The position numbers and the translations under genes were made by a program. Below the pieces are notes generated by a model. It saw only the letters and a list, made by a program, of their open reading frames with translations, made no database searches and had not been told where the DNA came from. A DNA stretch of 64,000 nt. It comes from Halomonas sp. A11-A. GTDB taxonomy: Bacteria > Pseudomonadota > Gammaproteobacteria > Pseudomonadales > Halomonadaceae. Location of the stretch: the NCBI RefSeq assembly GCF_003182195.1, contig NZ_QGTM01000003.1, forward strand, positions 1-64,000. Reading direction: 5' to 3'. Shown here piece after piece: positions 28,022 to 34,988 of this stretch (within the stretch, counting starts at the first letter, position 1; every line of letters begins with the position of its first letter).

Positions 28022-28743
28022 GGGGGGAGTGCGCAGGGCTGCCGCGGCTGGAGTCCGCCGGCCTGGACGGCTGGATGGTGCGGCTCTTCGAACGCATCGA
28101 GGAGGCCAACCTGGCCTGGATCACCCCGCTGACGCGGCGCTGCGAGGCGGCTTTCGGCGAAGCGCTGGTCGACCTGGTGCCTTCCTATACCACCCTGCTG
28201 GTGGTCTTCGACCCGCTCAGGCTCTCCCCCGAGGAGGCCCGCCTTCGTCTGCTCGGGCTGATGGGCGATCTCGCCCCGGAAGAGCAGGCCGATGCCGGCG
28301 AGGTCCGTGAGCTGCCCACTTGGTACGACCCGAGCGTGGGGCCGGACCTGCCCCGGGTGGCCGAGCGGGTCGGGATGACGGTGGACGAGGTGATCGCCTG
28401 CCACGCCGGCCACGACTATCGGGTCTTCGCACTGGGCTTCGCGCCCGGCTTCGCCTTCATGGGGCTGCTGGACGAGCGCCTGGAGGTGCCAAGGCTCGAC
28501 ACGCCCCGGAAGGGCGTGCCGGTCAACAGCGTGGCCATCGCCGGGCGCCAGACCGCCGCTTACCCGGCGGTCACCCCCGGCGGCTGGCACCTGCTGGGAC
28601 GTACCTCGGCGCGGCTCTTCGATCGCGACCGGGAGGGCTTCAGCCTGCTCCGGGTGGGCGACCGGGTGCGCTTCGTGCCGGTGGACCGGCAGGCCTTCGA
28701 GGCCGAGGGGGGCGATACCACGCCCATGGAGGCAGGCCGATGA
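28018..28743 (+). CDS. pxpB: 5-oxoprolinase subunit B (KipI/AHS1 family)
   Basis: Subunit B of the 5-oxoprolinase complex, related to Bacillus KipI and to the N-terminal half of the urea-amidolyase AHS region. The 241 residues contain [50 protein letters not shown] and the [15 protein letters not shown] segment typical of the family. The ATG at 28018 overlaps the pxpA stop by 4 bp, and its own stop overlaps the pxpC start. The product acts only with PxpA and PxpC. Confidence 0.94.
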   Translation: MRGECAGLPRLESAGLDGWMVRLFERIEEANLAWITPLTRRCEAAFGEALVDLVPSYTTLLVVFDPLRLSPEEARLRLLGLMGDLAPEEQADAGEVRELPTWYDPSVGPDLPRVAERVGMTVDEVIACHAGHDYRVFALGFAPGFAFMGLLDERLEVPRLDTPRKGVPVNSVAIAGRQTAAYPAVTPGGWHLLGRTSARLFDRDREGFSLLRVGDRVRFVPVDRQAFEAEGGDTTPMEAGR

Positions 28744-29696
28744 GTCGCGATAAAGGAAAGCATACCGTTATCGGATTTCGCGTCGAGCGTGCCGGCCCCC
28801 TCGCGCTGCTGCAGGATGCCGGACGCTTCGGTGTGCGCCGCCTGGGGGTCACCCAGGGCGGGCCGGCCGACCTCCACGGCTGGGCCTGGGCCAACAGCCT
28901 GGCGGGCAACCCCTGGGGCGCGGCGGCGCTGGAGGTCACTTTCGGCGGCCTGACCCTGGTGGCCGAGCGTGACCTGACGCTTGCCGTGGCCGGCGCCGAC
29001 CTGGGGGTCACCCTGGAGGGCGAACCTCTGCCGATGTGGCAGCGCGTCACCTGCAGGGAGGGGCAGCGGCTGGTCTTCACCGCCCCCGTCAATGGCCTGC
29101 GCGCCTACCTGGCGGTGGCCGGCGGCTTCGTCGCCGAGCCGGTGCTGGGCAGCGTGGCCTGCGTGGTGCGCGAGGGGCTGGGCGGCTTCGACGGGCGCGG
29201 CAGCCGGCTTGCCGAAGGGGATCGCCTGACGGTGGGAGAGCCCCGGGGCATCGATGGGCCGACCGAGGCACCGGAGGCGCTACGACCCGACTATCGCGCT
29301 CCGGCCAGGCTTGCGCTGCTGCCCGGCGCCCAGATCAGCGACTTCACCGGCCAGAGCCTGTTCCAGGCCTTCAACTCGGCCTGGCGGGTGGATGACCGCG
29401 CCGACCGCATGGGGGTGAGGCTGACCGGGCCGCGGCTGCAGTGCCGCATCGGCTCGCTGGTGTCGGAGGGGATCGGCCTCGGGGCCGTGCAGGTGCCGCC
29501 GGACGGCCAGCCCATCGCGCTGCTCAACGACCGCCAGACTATCGGCGGCTATCCGCGGCTGGGGGCGCTGACGCCGCTGGCCGCCTCGCGGCTGGCCCAG
29601 TGCCTGCCGGGGCAGGAGGTGAGGCTGGTGGCGGGCTCGAGCGAGCAGGCACTGGCGGCACTGCGCCGCTTTCACGGCCAGCTGGCACAGGGGTAG
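28740..29696 (+). CDS. pxpC: 5-oxoprolinase subunit C (KipA/AHS2 family)
   Basis: Third subunit of the 5-oxoprolinase. The 318 residues include LALLQDAGRFGVRRLGVTQGG, GPADLHGWAWANSL, the AYLAVAGGF core and the C-terminal SEGIGLGAVQVPPDGQP signature of AHS2 proteins. The start ATG at 28740 overlaps the pxpB stop (ATGA); longer upstream readings of this frame are inside pxpB and rejected. It is convergent with a small RHH gene 71 bp away; no terminator is evident between them. Confidence 0.95.
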   Translation: MSRDKGKHTVIGFRVERAGPLALLQDAGRFGVRRLGVTQGGPADLHGWAWANSLAGNPWGAAALEVTFGGLTLVAERDLTLAVAGADLGVTLEGEPLPMWQRVTCREGQRLVFTAPVNGLRAYLAVAGGFVAEPVLGSVACVVREGLGGFDGRGSRLAEGDRLTVGEPRGIDGPTEAPEALRPDYRAPARLALLPGAQISDFTGQSLFQAFNSAWRVDDRADRMGVRLTGPRLQCRIGSLVSEGIGLGAVQVPPDGQPIALLNDRQTIGGYPRLGALTPLAASRLAQCLPGQEVRLVAGSSEQALAALRRFHGQLAQG

Positions 29697-29767
29697 ACGG
29701 GGCGAAGGCGCCTGGCGGGAGGTGCTGGCTCAGCCGTGGCCGGGCCCCGTCGAGGGAGATCCTGGCG

Positions 29768-29977
29768 TCACGCCCCCAGGCCGCTCTCCCGCAGCACCTG
29801 GTCGATGCTGCGCTCGGCGGGCGGGTGCCTGTCGGTGGGCAGCAGCTGGGTCTCCAGGGCGGTGATGCCGCCCTCGACGCAGCGGGTGATCAGTTCGCTC
29901 TTGCTCAGGCCGGTGGTCTCGGCCAGGGTCTCGAGGCGGGCTTCCAGATCGCGGGAAAATCTCAGCAGGTGAGGCAT
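29768..29977 (-). CDS. Ribbon-helix-helix (CopG-type) DNA-binding protein, orphan
   Basis: A 69-residue protein with an RHH fold: the N-terminal strand MPHLLRFSRDLEARL, a turn G-L-S-K-S-E-L-I, then the second helix TRCVEGGITALE, followed by a short C-terminal tail. Such proteins are often antitoxins or self-regulating repressors. No toxin-like ORF adjoins it on either side. A perfect 11-bp dyad begins 46 bp upstream of the start and is its likely operator. Start ATG at 29977 has GGAGACG upstream. The true target is unknown. Confidence 0.75.
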   Translation of the reverse strand: MPHLLRFSRDLEARLETLAETTGLSKSELITRCVEGGITALETQLLPTDRHPPAERSIDQVLRESGLGA

Positions 29978-30022
29978 CTCGTCGTCTCCAACAGGCCCAT
30001 CCTCGGGCGGGGTGTTTTCCTC

Positions 30023-30048
30023 AGGATAAAACGGATGTTTTATCCTGT
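30023..30048 (-). promoter_or_regulatory. Perfect inverted repeat, probable RHH operator
   Basis: Arms CAGGATAAAAC and GTTTTATCCTG match over all 11 bases with a GGAT spacer. The A/T-rich centre contrasts with the surrounding GC-rich DNA. The dyad is upstream of the RHH gene, in the region divergent to gdx, so it could control either or both. Confidence 0.65.
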
Positions 30049-30167
30049 CACGCTTCCTTACGTTGAGCCTGCCACCGCGAGATGACGGCAGGGTGACAGC
30101 GGGTGCGGCCCCTTGAACTCCTCGCCCCGGGTGCTAGCATGCCCGGCTCGAGCAGATCCTTGAACTA

Positions 30168-30226
30168 CGCGCCCGGGACGACCCGGTGCGCGCCTGCGCA
30201 GCGGGGACGGCCTCGCCTGGAAAGGA
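30168..30226 (+). promoter_or_regulatory. Guanidine-II riboswitch (mini-ykkC)
   Basis: Two small hairpins, each capped by an ACGR loop, precede the gdx start. The first has CCGGG, loop ACGA (30178-30181), CCCGG. The second has GCGGGG, loop ACGG (30207-30210), CCTCGC. The ribosome-binding AAAGGA (30221-30226) follows at once. This matches the known mini-ykkC architecture, in which guanidinium binding frees the ribosome-binding site. The downstream gene is the expected guanidinium exporter. Confidence 0.85.
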
Positions 30227-30236
30227 CATCATCGAG

Positions 30237-30551
30237 ATGGCGTGGATTCTCGTGGCCGTGGCCGGCCTGCTGGAAGTCGCCTGGGCACTGGGGCTGAAGG
30301 CCTCTGCCGGATTCACCCGGCCGCTGCCGAGCGTGTTGACCGTGCTGGCCATGGTGGCCAGCTTCTATTTGCTGGCCCAGGCGATGAAGGTGCTGCCGGT
30401 GGGCACCGCCTATGCGGTGTGGGTCGGCATCGGCGCGGTGGGCACCGTGCTGCTGGGTATCCTGATCTACGGCGACAGCGCCTCGCCGCTGCGCCTGCTC
30501 AGCCTGGTGCTGATCCTGGCCGGCCTGGTCGGGCTCAAGCTGGCCGGCTGA
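30237..30551 (+). CDS. gdx: Small multidrug resistance protein, guanidinium exporter Gdx (SugE)
   Basis: A 104-residue, four-helix membrane protein of the SMR family that works as a dual-topology dimer. The sequence [20 protein letters not shown] contains the essential Glu in TM1 (E13), and [19 protein letters not shown] is typical of the SugE/Gdx branch. The guanidine-II riboswitch directly upstream identifies guanidinium, not broad drugs, as the likely substrate. Start ATG at 30237 is 10 bp after AAAGGA. It is convergent with the GntR gene, with only 3 bp between stops. Confidence 0.93.
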   Translation: MAWILVAVAGLLEVAWALGLKASAGFTRPLPSVLTVLAMVASFYLLAQAMKVLPVGTAYAVWVGIGAVGTVLLGILIYGDSASPLRLLSLVLILAGLVGLKLAG

Positions 30552-30554
30552 GCC

Positions 30555-31244
30555 TCAGGCGAGGCCTTGCCGGGTCATCACCTCGGTGATGATGGGCACC
30601 GGAGTCATCAGGTGCTCGCGCATCATTTCGCTGGCACGCTCCACGTCCCGGGCGAGGATCACCTCCACTAGGGCGGCGTGCTCCTGACGCTTGCGCTCGA
30701 GCGCCTGCTCCGAGAAGACCGTCTCGCGCAGCCACAGGTGGCGGTAGCGCTCCACCTGATCGAACAGGCTCTCGCGTACCTGCAGCAGGTGGGGCGAGCG
30801 ACAGCCGCTGGCGATAGCGGTATGGAAGGCCTTGTGGCGGGCGTCCCAGACGTCGAGCAGCTCGTCGGGGGAGTTGACCTCCATCACCTTGGCGAGGGTG
30901 TGGGCGGTGGCCAGGATCTCGGCCTCCCAGGCGTCGTCGCCGCGCTCGATGGCCAGCCGCAGTACCAGCCCCTCGAGCTGGGCACGGGCGTCGTAGAGGT
31001 CCTCGAGCTCGGCCAGGGACATGGGGGCCACCCGATAGCCGCGCTGGCTGATCGCTACCACCAGGCGTTCGGCCACCAGCTGGGAGAGCGCCTCGCGCAG
31101 CGGGCCGACGCCCAGGTCGTAGCGCGCCTTGAGCCGGCTCATCAGCAGCTTCTCGCCGGGCCGGAAGGCCCCGCGGATGATGTCCTGCTTGAGCCAGCGG
31201 TAGGCGCTGATGCCGAGGTTCTGCCGAGGGGGAGTCGTGTCCAT
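30555..31244 (-). CDS. GntR/FadR-type transcriptional regulator, GlaR (CsiR)-like
   Basis: Winged-helix repressor with a C-terminal FCD ligand domain. The sequence is close throughout to E. coli GlaR/CsiR: YRWLKQDIIRGAFRPGEKL, LGVGPLREALSQLVAERLV, DARHKAFHTAIASGC and the end HLLTPIPI-like (HLMTPVPIITE). GlaR controls glutarate/lysine and GABA use in E. coli, but no gabDTP or csiD is here. Start is uncertain: ATG at 31244 (MDTTPPRQN) is chosen; ATG at 31283 would add 13 poorly conserved residues. A repeat-bearing micro-ORF lies just upstream. Confidence 0.8.
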   Translation of the reverse strand: MDTTPPRQNLGISAYRWLKQDIIRGAFRPGEKLLMSRLKARYDLGVGPLREALSQLVAERLVVAISQRGYRVAPMSLAELEDLYDARAQLEGLVLRLAIERGDDAWEAEILATAHTLAKVMEVNSPDELLDVWDARHKAFHTAIASGCRSPHLLQVRESLFDQVERYRHLWLRETVFSEQALERKRQEHAALVEVILARDVERASEMMREHLMTPVPIITEVMTRQGLA

Positions 31245-31263
31245 GCCGCCTGCGTCCTTGTAC

Positions 31264-31338
31264 TTAATTCGAGCCGTACTCATTCACGCCGTACGTGTCC
31301 AAGCCGTTCTTATCCAAGCCATCGTTTGCCGACATCAT
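31264..31338 (-). CDS. Candidate 24-residue micro-ORF with pentapeptide repeats
   Basis: Minus-strand ATG at 31338 (or 31335) to TAA at 31264. After MMSAN the peptide runs in five-residue units: DGLDK, NGLDT, YGVNE, YGSN. The DNA underlying it is a degenerate 15-bp tandem repeat with a TACGGC/ACGGC core. It lies 20 bp upstream of the GlaR-like gene. Whether it is translated (a leader peptide) or is a DNA repeat with a regulatory role is not known; no family is recognised. Confidence 0.3.
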   Translation of the reverse strand: MMSANDGLDKNGLDTYGVNEYGSN

Positions 31339-31406
31339 AGCCGAACATCGCCGATCTGAATAATCGGCGGCATCCTGCCGTAATGGCGTCATTTGGCCGG
31401 CGGGCG

Positions 31407-32012
31407 TCAGCGTGTCGCCATGACCTCCTCGCTCCACTCGGCGATGGCCCGGGCCAGCTCGTCGGCGGCGCGACCGAAGGCCTCCACCACCTGAGCCACG
31501 GCGGCCCCCTCGCTGGGCTCGCGCACCTCGAAGCGCCGCTCGGCCAGCAGCCGTCGCTGGCTCTCGTCCACCAGGCTGGCGTCGAGGCGGATCACCGCCA
31601 CCGGCGAGCCCTGCGCCTCTGTCGGCGGATAGACGCTGTGAAAGGCGCGCAGGTCGCTGACTAGCGCCACATCGGCGCTCAGCGGGCTGTTGTCGTCTTG
31701 AACCTGCAGACGGCTGCGGTCGCGCAGCCCCTCCACCAGGCGGTCGCGTAGCAGCAGTGGGATGCGGTCGCTCCAGCGGGCGCCGGCGTAGGCCTGCAGG
31801 CGGTTGGGCTCCGGCATCACCAGGATGCGCGCCCCGGAGAGCAGCGCCGATGCCTGGGGGGTCTCCACCCGCAGGCGTGCCTCCAGGGGGGCGCTCTGGG
31901 CGGGGGCAAGCGGGGTGGCGGGCAGCAGGTGAAGGCTGGGCGGCTCGCTCTCCGGCAGCAGGGTGCAGGCGGTGAGGGTGCTTGCTAGCAGCAGCAGGGC
32001 CAGGCGTCTCAC
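31407..32012 (-). CDS. ABC-type transport auxiliary lipoprotein (PqiC/DUF330-like)
   Basis: A 201-residue lipoprotein with an N-terminal basic-hydrophobic signal and lipobox LTAC (Cys16), placing it in the envelope. The body shows the auxiliary-lipoprotein pattern: a VMPEPNRLQAYAGARWSDRIP segment and the later VALVSDLRAFHSVY with the conserved C-terminal helix. It is the last gene of a four-gene MCE operon; its ATG (32012) overlaps the end of the MCE gene. It probably bridges the substrate-binding protein to the outer membrane during lipid transfer. Confidence 0.85.
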   Translation of the reverse strand: MRRLALLLLASTLTACTLLPESEPPSLHLLPATPLAPAQSAPLEARLRVETPQASALLSGARILVMPEPNRLQAYAGARWSDRIPLLLRDRLVEGLRDRSRLQVQDDNSPLSADVALVSDLRAFHSVYPPTEAQGSPVAVIRLDASLVDESQRRLLAERRFEVREPSEGAAVAQVVEAFGRAADELARAIAEWSEEVMATR

Positions 32013-32947
32013 GGTGAAAACTCCTCGATCGGTTCACGGCCCAGCAGGAAGTCGGCCGGGTTCTCCTCCAGGCGGCGGGTGATGCGCCCCAGGGTGTCCA
32101 GGGTGCCACGCAGCTCGCGGATGGTCGGGCCGAGGTCGCCCAGCCCCTGCATGCCGCGGCTCAGGGCCTCCTCATTGCTGCCGAGCAGCTCCTCCAGGCG
32201 GCGGGCCATGCCCTGCAGGCTGCCCATGGCCTGGCCGGCGCTCTCCAGGACCTGGCGGCCATCCTCGTCGACCAGGGCTTCGGCGCTCTGGCTCAGGCCA
32301 GCCAGCGACCGCAGCAGGGAAGTGGCCTCCTCGCCCAGCCGGTCGGCGATGTCGACCACCGCCCCGAGCTCGCCGCTGCGGGCGGCCAGCTCCTCGCTGA
32401 GCTGCTCCAGGTTGATCAGGATCTGCTCGACCCGGGCGGTGTTCTCCTCGGCGAGCAGGCGGTTTGCGTTGGTGATCAGCTGGTTCAGGCCGCCGATCAG
32501 GGTCTCGCCGTCGGCGAGCAGCGAGCTCAGAGCGGAGGGCTCGGCGAGGATCAGTGGCGGGTCGCTGCGGCTTCCCTGCAGGCGCGGCCGCTCCGGGCTG
32601 CCGCCACGCAGCTGGATGTTCATGCTGCCAGTGACGTTGGCCAGGGCGAGGCTGGCGCGGGTGTCCTCGCGCACCGGGATATCGGCATCGATGCGGATGA
32701 GGGCGCGCACCAGGCGTGGATCGTCCGGGTCCAGGCGAAGATCGGCCACGTCGCCGACGCGGATGCCGCTGAACAGCACCGCATTGCCGGTGGCAAGGCC
32801 CCCGACGGGGCTCTCGAAGCCGACCTCGTAGAAGGTCACCTCGCGGTCCGTGGCGGACTTGCCGAGCCACAGGGCGAAGCCCAGGGCGGCGACGAGGGCG
32901 ATGACGGTGAACAGGCCGATCACCAGGTGGTGGGCGCGGGTTTCCAT
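32009..32947 (-). CDS. MCE-domain substrate-binding protein (MlaD/Ttg2C-like)
   Basis: 312 residues with a single N-terminal membrane anchor (LVIGLFTVIALVAALGFALWL) and one MCE domain (about 38-120, VTFYEVGFESPVGGL to GSMNIQLRGG), then a long alpha-helical region. Unlike E. coli MlaD (183 residues), the long helical tail suggests a needle-like channel as in other MCE systems. Substrate is likely phospholipid or another lipid, inferred from the family. It starts on a TGATG overlap with the ATPase gene. Confidence 0.88.
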   Translation of the reverse strand: METRAHHLVIGLFTVIALVAALGFALWLGKSATDREVTFYEVGFESPVGGLATGNAVLFSGIRVGDVADLRLDPDDPRLVRALIRIDADIPVREDTRASLALANVTGSMNIQLRGGSPERPRLQGSRSDPPLILAEPSALSSLLADGETLIGGLNQLITNANRLLAEENTARVEQILINLEQLSEELAARSGELGAVVDIADRLGEEATSLLRSLAGLSQSAEALVDEDGRQVLESAGQAMGSLQGMARRLEELLGSNEEALSRGMQGLGDLGPTIRELRGTLDTLGRITRRLEENPADFLLGREPIEEFSP

Positions 32948-33756
32948 CAGGTGTTCTCCCCGGAGGTTGTCGGCGGGTGGGAGGCGGCGGCCCGGGCGGC
33001 GGCACGGCCTCGGGGGCCGTGGAAGTAGTCGCGGATCCAGGCGTCGTCGCTGGCCTCCACCACCGCCAGGCGGTCGGCCACCAGCACGCGGCGCTGGGAG
33101 AGCACGGCGACCCGGTCGCAGGCGGTATAGAGGGTATCCAGGTCGTGGGTGACCAGGAAGACGCTGAGGCCCAGGGCGTCGCGCAGGGTCATGATCAGGC
33201 GGTCGAAGTCGGCGGCACCGATGGGGTCGAGGCCGGCCGTGGGCTCGTCCAGGAAGAGCACTTCCGGGTCCAGCGCCAGCGCCCGCGCCAGCGCCGCGCG
33301 CTTGATCATGCCGCCGGAGAGCTCGGCGGGCATCTTGAGCGCGGCATTCGGCGGAAGCCCGGCCAGGGCCAGCTTCATGCGCGCCAGGTCCTCGGCGTCG
33401 CGCCGGCCGAGGCCTACATGCTCGATCAGCGGCAGCGCTACGTTCTCCTGGAGGTTGAGTGACGAGAAGAGCGCGCCGCGCTGGAAGAGCACGCCGAAGC
33501 GCCGCTCCATCTCGGAGCGCCGGCGGGCGGGCAGGGCGGAGAGATCCTCGCCGAACAGCTCGACGCGCCCGGCGTCGGGGCGCTTGAGCCCCACGATGCT
33601 CCTGAGCAGCACCGACTTGCCGGTACCGGAGCCACCCACCACGCCGAGGATCTCGCCGCGGCGGATGTCCAGGTCCAGGTCCTCGTGGACCACGTGGCTG
33701 CCGAAGCGGTTGGCCAGCCCCCGCACCCGGATGACCGTGTCGTCGGCGCCGCTCAC
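32947..33756 (-). CDS. Lipid ABC transporter, ATP-binding protein (MlaF/Ttg2A-like)
   Basis: 269 residues with all ABC motifs: Walker A GGSGTGKS, Q-loop LFQRGALF, signature LSGGMIKRAALARAL (the MKRA-type variant of MCE systems), Walker B EVLFLDEPTAGLDP, and the H-loop VTHD. The start is a GTG at 33756 overlapping the permease stop (GTGA); no ATG fits. A C-terminal Ala/Arg-rich tail of about 25 residues is not conserved. It powers the MlaE-like permease encoded upstream. Confidence 0.92.
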   Translation of the reverse strand: MSGADDTVIRVRGLANRFGSHVVHEDLDLDIRRGEILGVVGGSGTGKSVLLRSIVGLKRPDAGRVELFGEDLSALPARRRSEMERRFGVLFQRGALFSSLNLQENVALPLIEHVGLGRRDAEDLARMKLALAGLPPNAALKMPAELSGGMIKRAALARALALDPEVLFLDEPTAGLDPIGAADFDRLIMTLRDALGLSVFLVTHDLDTLYTACDRVAVLSQRRVLVADRLAVVEASDDAWIRDYFHGPRGRAAARAAASHPPTTSGENT

Positions 33757-34880
33757 CAGCCCATCTCCATGAAGAAGAGCGCGGCCACGGCGTCGAGCAG
33801 GATCACCATGAAGATCGACTGCACCACGCTCGAGGTGGTGTGCTCGCCCACCGACTGGGCGCTGCCGCTGACCTTGAAGCCCTCCAGGCAGCCGATCACC
33901 GCGATCAGGAAGGCGAACACCGGTGCCTTGCCCAGGCCCACCAGGAAGTGATTGAGGGGAATATCCCGCTGCAAGATCAGCAGGAACTGGGTGGCCGAGA
34001 TATCGAGCATGAAGATGCACACCAGGGCGCCGCCGAGGATCCCGCTCAGCATGCCGATGAAGGTGAGGATCGGCAGGATCACCATCATCGCCAGCAGCCG
34101 CGGCAGCACCAGCAGCTCCATGGGGTCGAGGCCCAGGGCGCGGATGGCGTCAATCTCCTCGTTGGCCTTCATGGCGCCGATCTGGGCGGTGAAGGCGCTG
34201 GCGGTGCGGCCGGCCAGCAGGATGGCGGCCAGCAGCACCCCGAACTCGCGCAGGAAGGCGAAGGCCACCAGGTTGACGGTGAAGATGGTGGCGCCGAAGT
34301 CGCGCAGCACGGTGGCGCCGAGGAAGGCCACCACGGCGCCCACCAGGAAGGTGAGCAGTGCCACGATGGGCACGGCGTTGAGGCCGGTCTGGTGCACGTG
34401 GGAAACCAGCGCGGTGACCCGCCAGCGCCAGGGGCGCAGCAGGCAGGCCAGCAGGGTGGTCAGGGTCAGGCCGATGAAGCCGAGCAGCATGCGCTGCTGG
34501 CGCCACAGGGCCAGCACCCGATCCCCGACGTCGACCAGCCAGTCGGTGAGGGGCGCCTGCCTTGGCGAGGTGGGCGTCAGCGGCTCGCGCAGCACCCGGG
34601 CCACGGTCTCCAGCAGCGCCTGACGCGCTTCGGGAAGCGCCGGCGCCCATTCGGCCACCGCCTCGAGGCGCTCGGCCCCGAGCAGTTCCACCAGCAGGCT
34701 GGCCCCGGCGGTGTCCAGGCCGGCAAGGCCGGAGAGGTCGACCTCCTCCCAGTCCAGTGAAGTGTGGCGGCGCAGCTGGGCCTTCAGCGCATCATGATGC
34801 GCCAGGGTCCAGCTGCCGGTGATCAGCAGCCGGCCGTTATCGAGCTCGATGCGGCCGGCAGGGGCGTCTGTCGAGGCCAT
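33753..34880 (-). CDS. Lipid ABC transporter permease with N-terminal STAS domain (MlaE-like)
   Basis: 375 residues: an N-terminal STAS-like domain (about 8-95, WEEVDLSGLAGLDTAGASLL) fused to an MlaE permease with five or six membrane segments (LVAFAFLREFGVLLAAILLAGR, MKANEEIDAIRALGLDP coupling helix). In E. coli the STAS protein MlaB is separate; the fused form is known in other proteobacteria. First gene of the permease-ATPase-MCE-lipoprotein operon on the minus strand; all junctions overlap, so the four products are made together. Start ATG at 34880 is supported by GGAAACGC upstream. Confidence 0.92.
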   Translation of the reverse strand: MASTDAPAGRIELDNGRLLITGSWTLAHHDALKAQLRRHTSLDWEEVDLSGLAGLDTAGASLLVELLGAERLEAVAEWAPALPEARQALLETVARVLREPLTPTSPRQAPLTDWLVDVGDRVLALWRQQRMLLGFIGLTLTTLLACLLRPWRWRVTALVSHVHQTGLNAVPIVALLTFLVGAVVAFLGATVLRDFGATIFTVNLVAFAFLREFGVLLAAILLAGRTASAFTAQIGAMKANEEIDAIRALGLDPMELLVLPRLLAMMVILPILTFIGMLSGILGGALVCIFMLDISATQFLLILQRDIPLNHFLVGLGKAPVFAFLIAVIGCLEGFKVSGSAQSVGEHTTSSVVQSIFMVILLDAVAALFFMEMGW

Positions 34881-34988
34881 GGTCAGGCGTTTCCTTCTCC
34901 CGGGGGCGACGTCCGTGAAGCGTCGGGCATGGGGCTATCCTAGCGGATACCTACAGCAATGTATGCCCCCGGGTCTAGGCTCCGGCGT

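Noticed and set aside
28217-28432. Arg/Pro-rich minus-strand ORFs over pxpB and other GC-rich genes
   Set aside because: Typical shadow frames of high-GC coding sequence; no homology and no ribosome-binding site.
31261-31340. CRISPR array
   Set aside because: The 15-bp repeats are degenerate, without spacers and without cas genes nearby.
31264-32109. 281-codon minus-strand ORF over the auxiliary lipoprotein gene
   Set aside because: Off-frame reading rich in Pro/Ala/Arg; only its last 24 codons were kept as a separate micro-ORF candidate.
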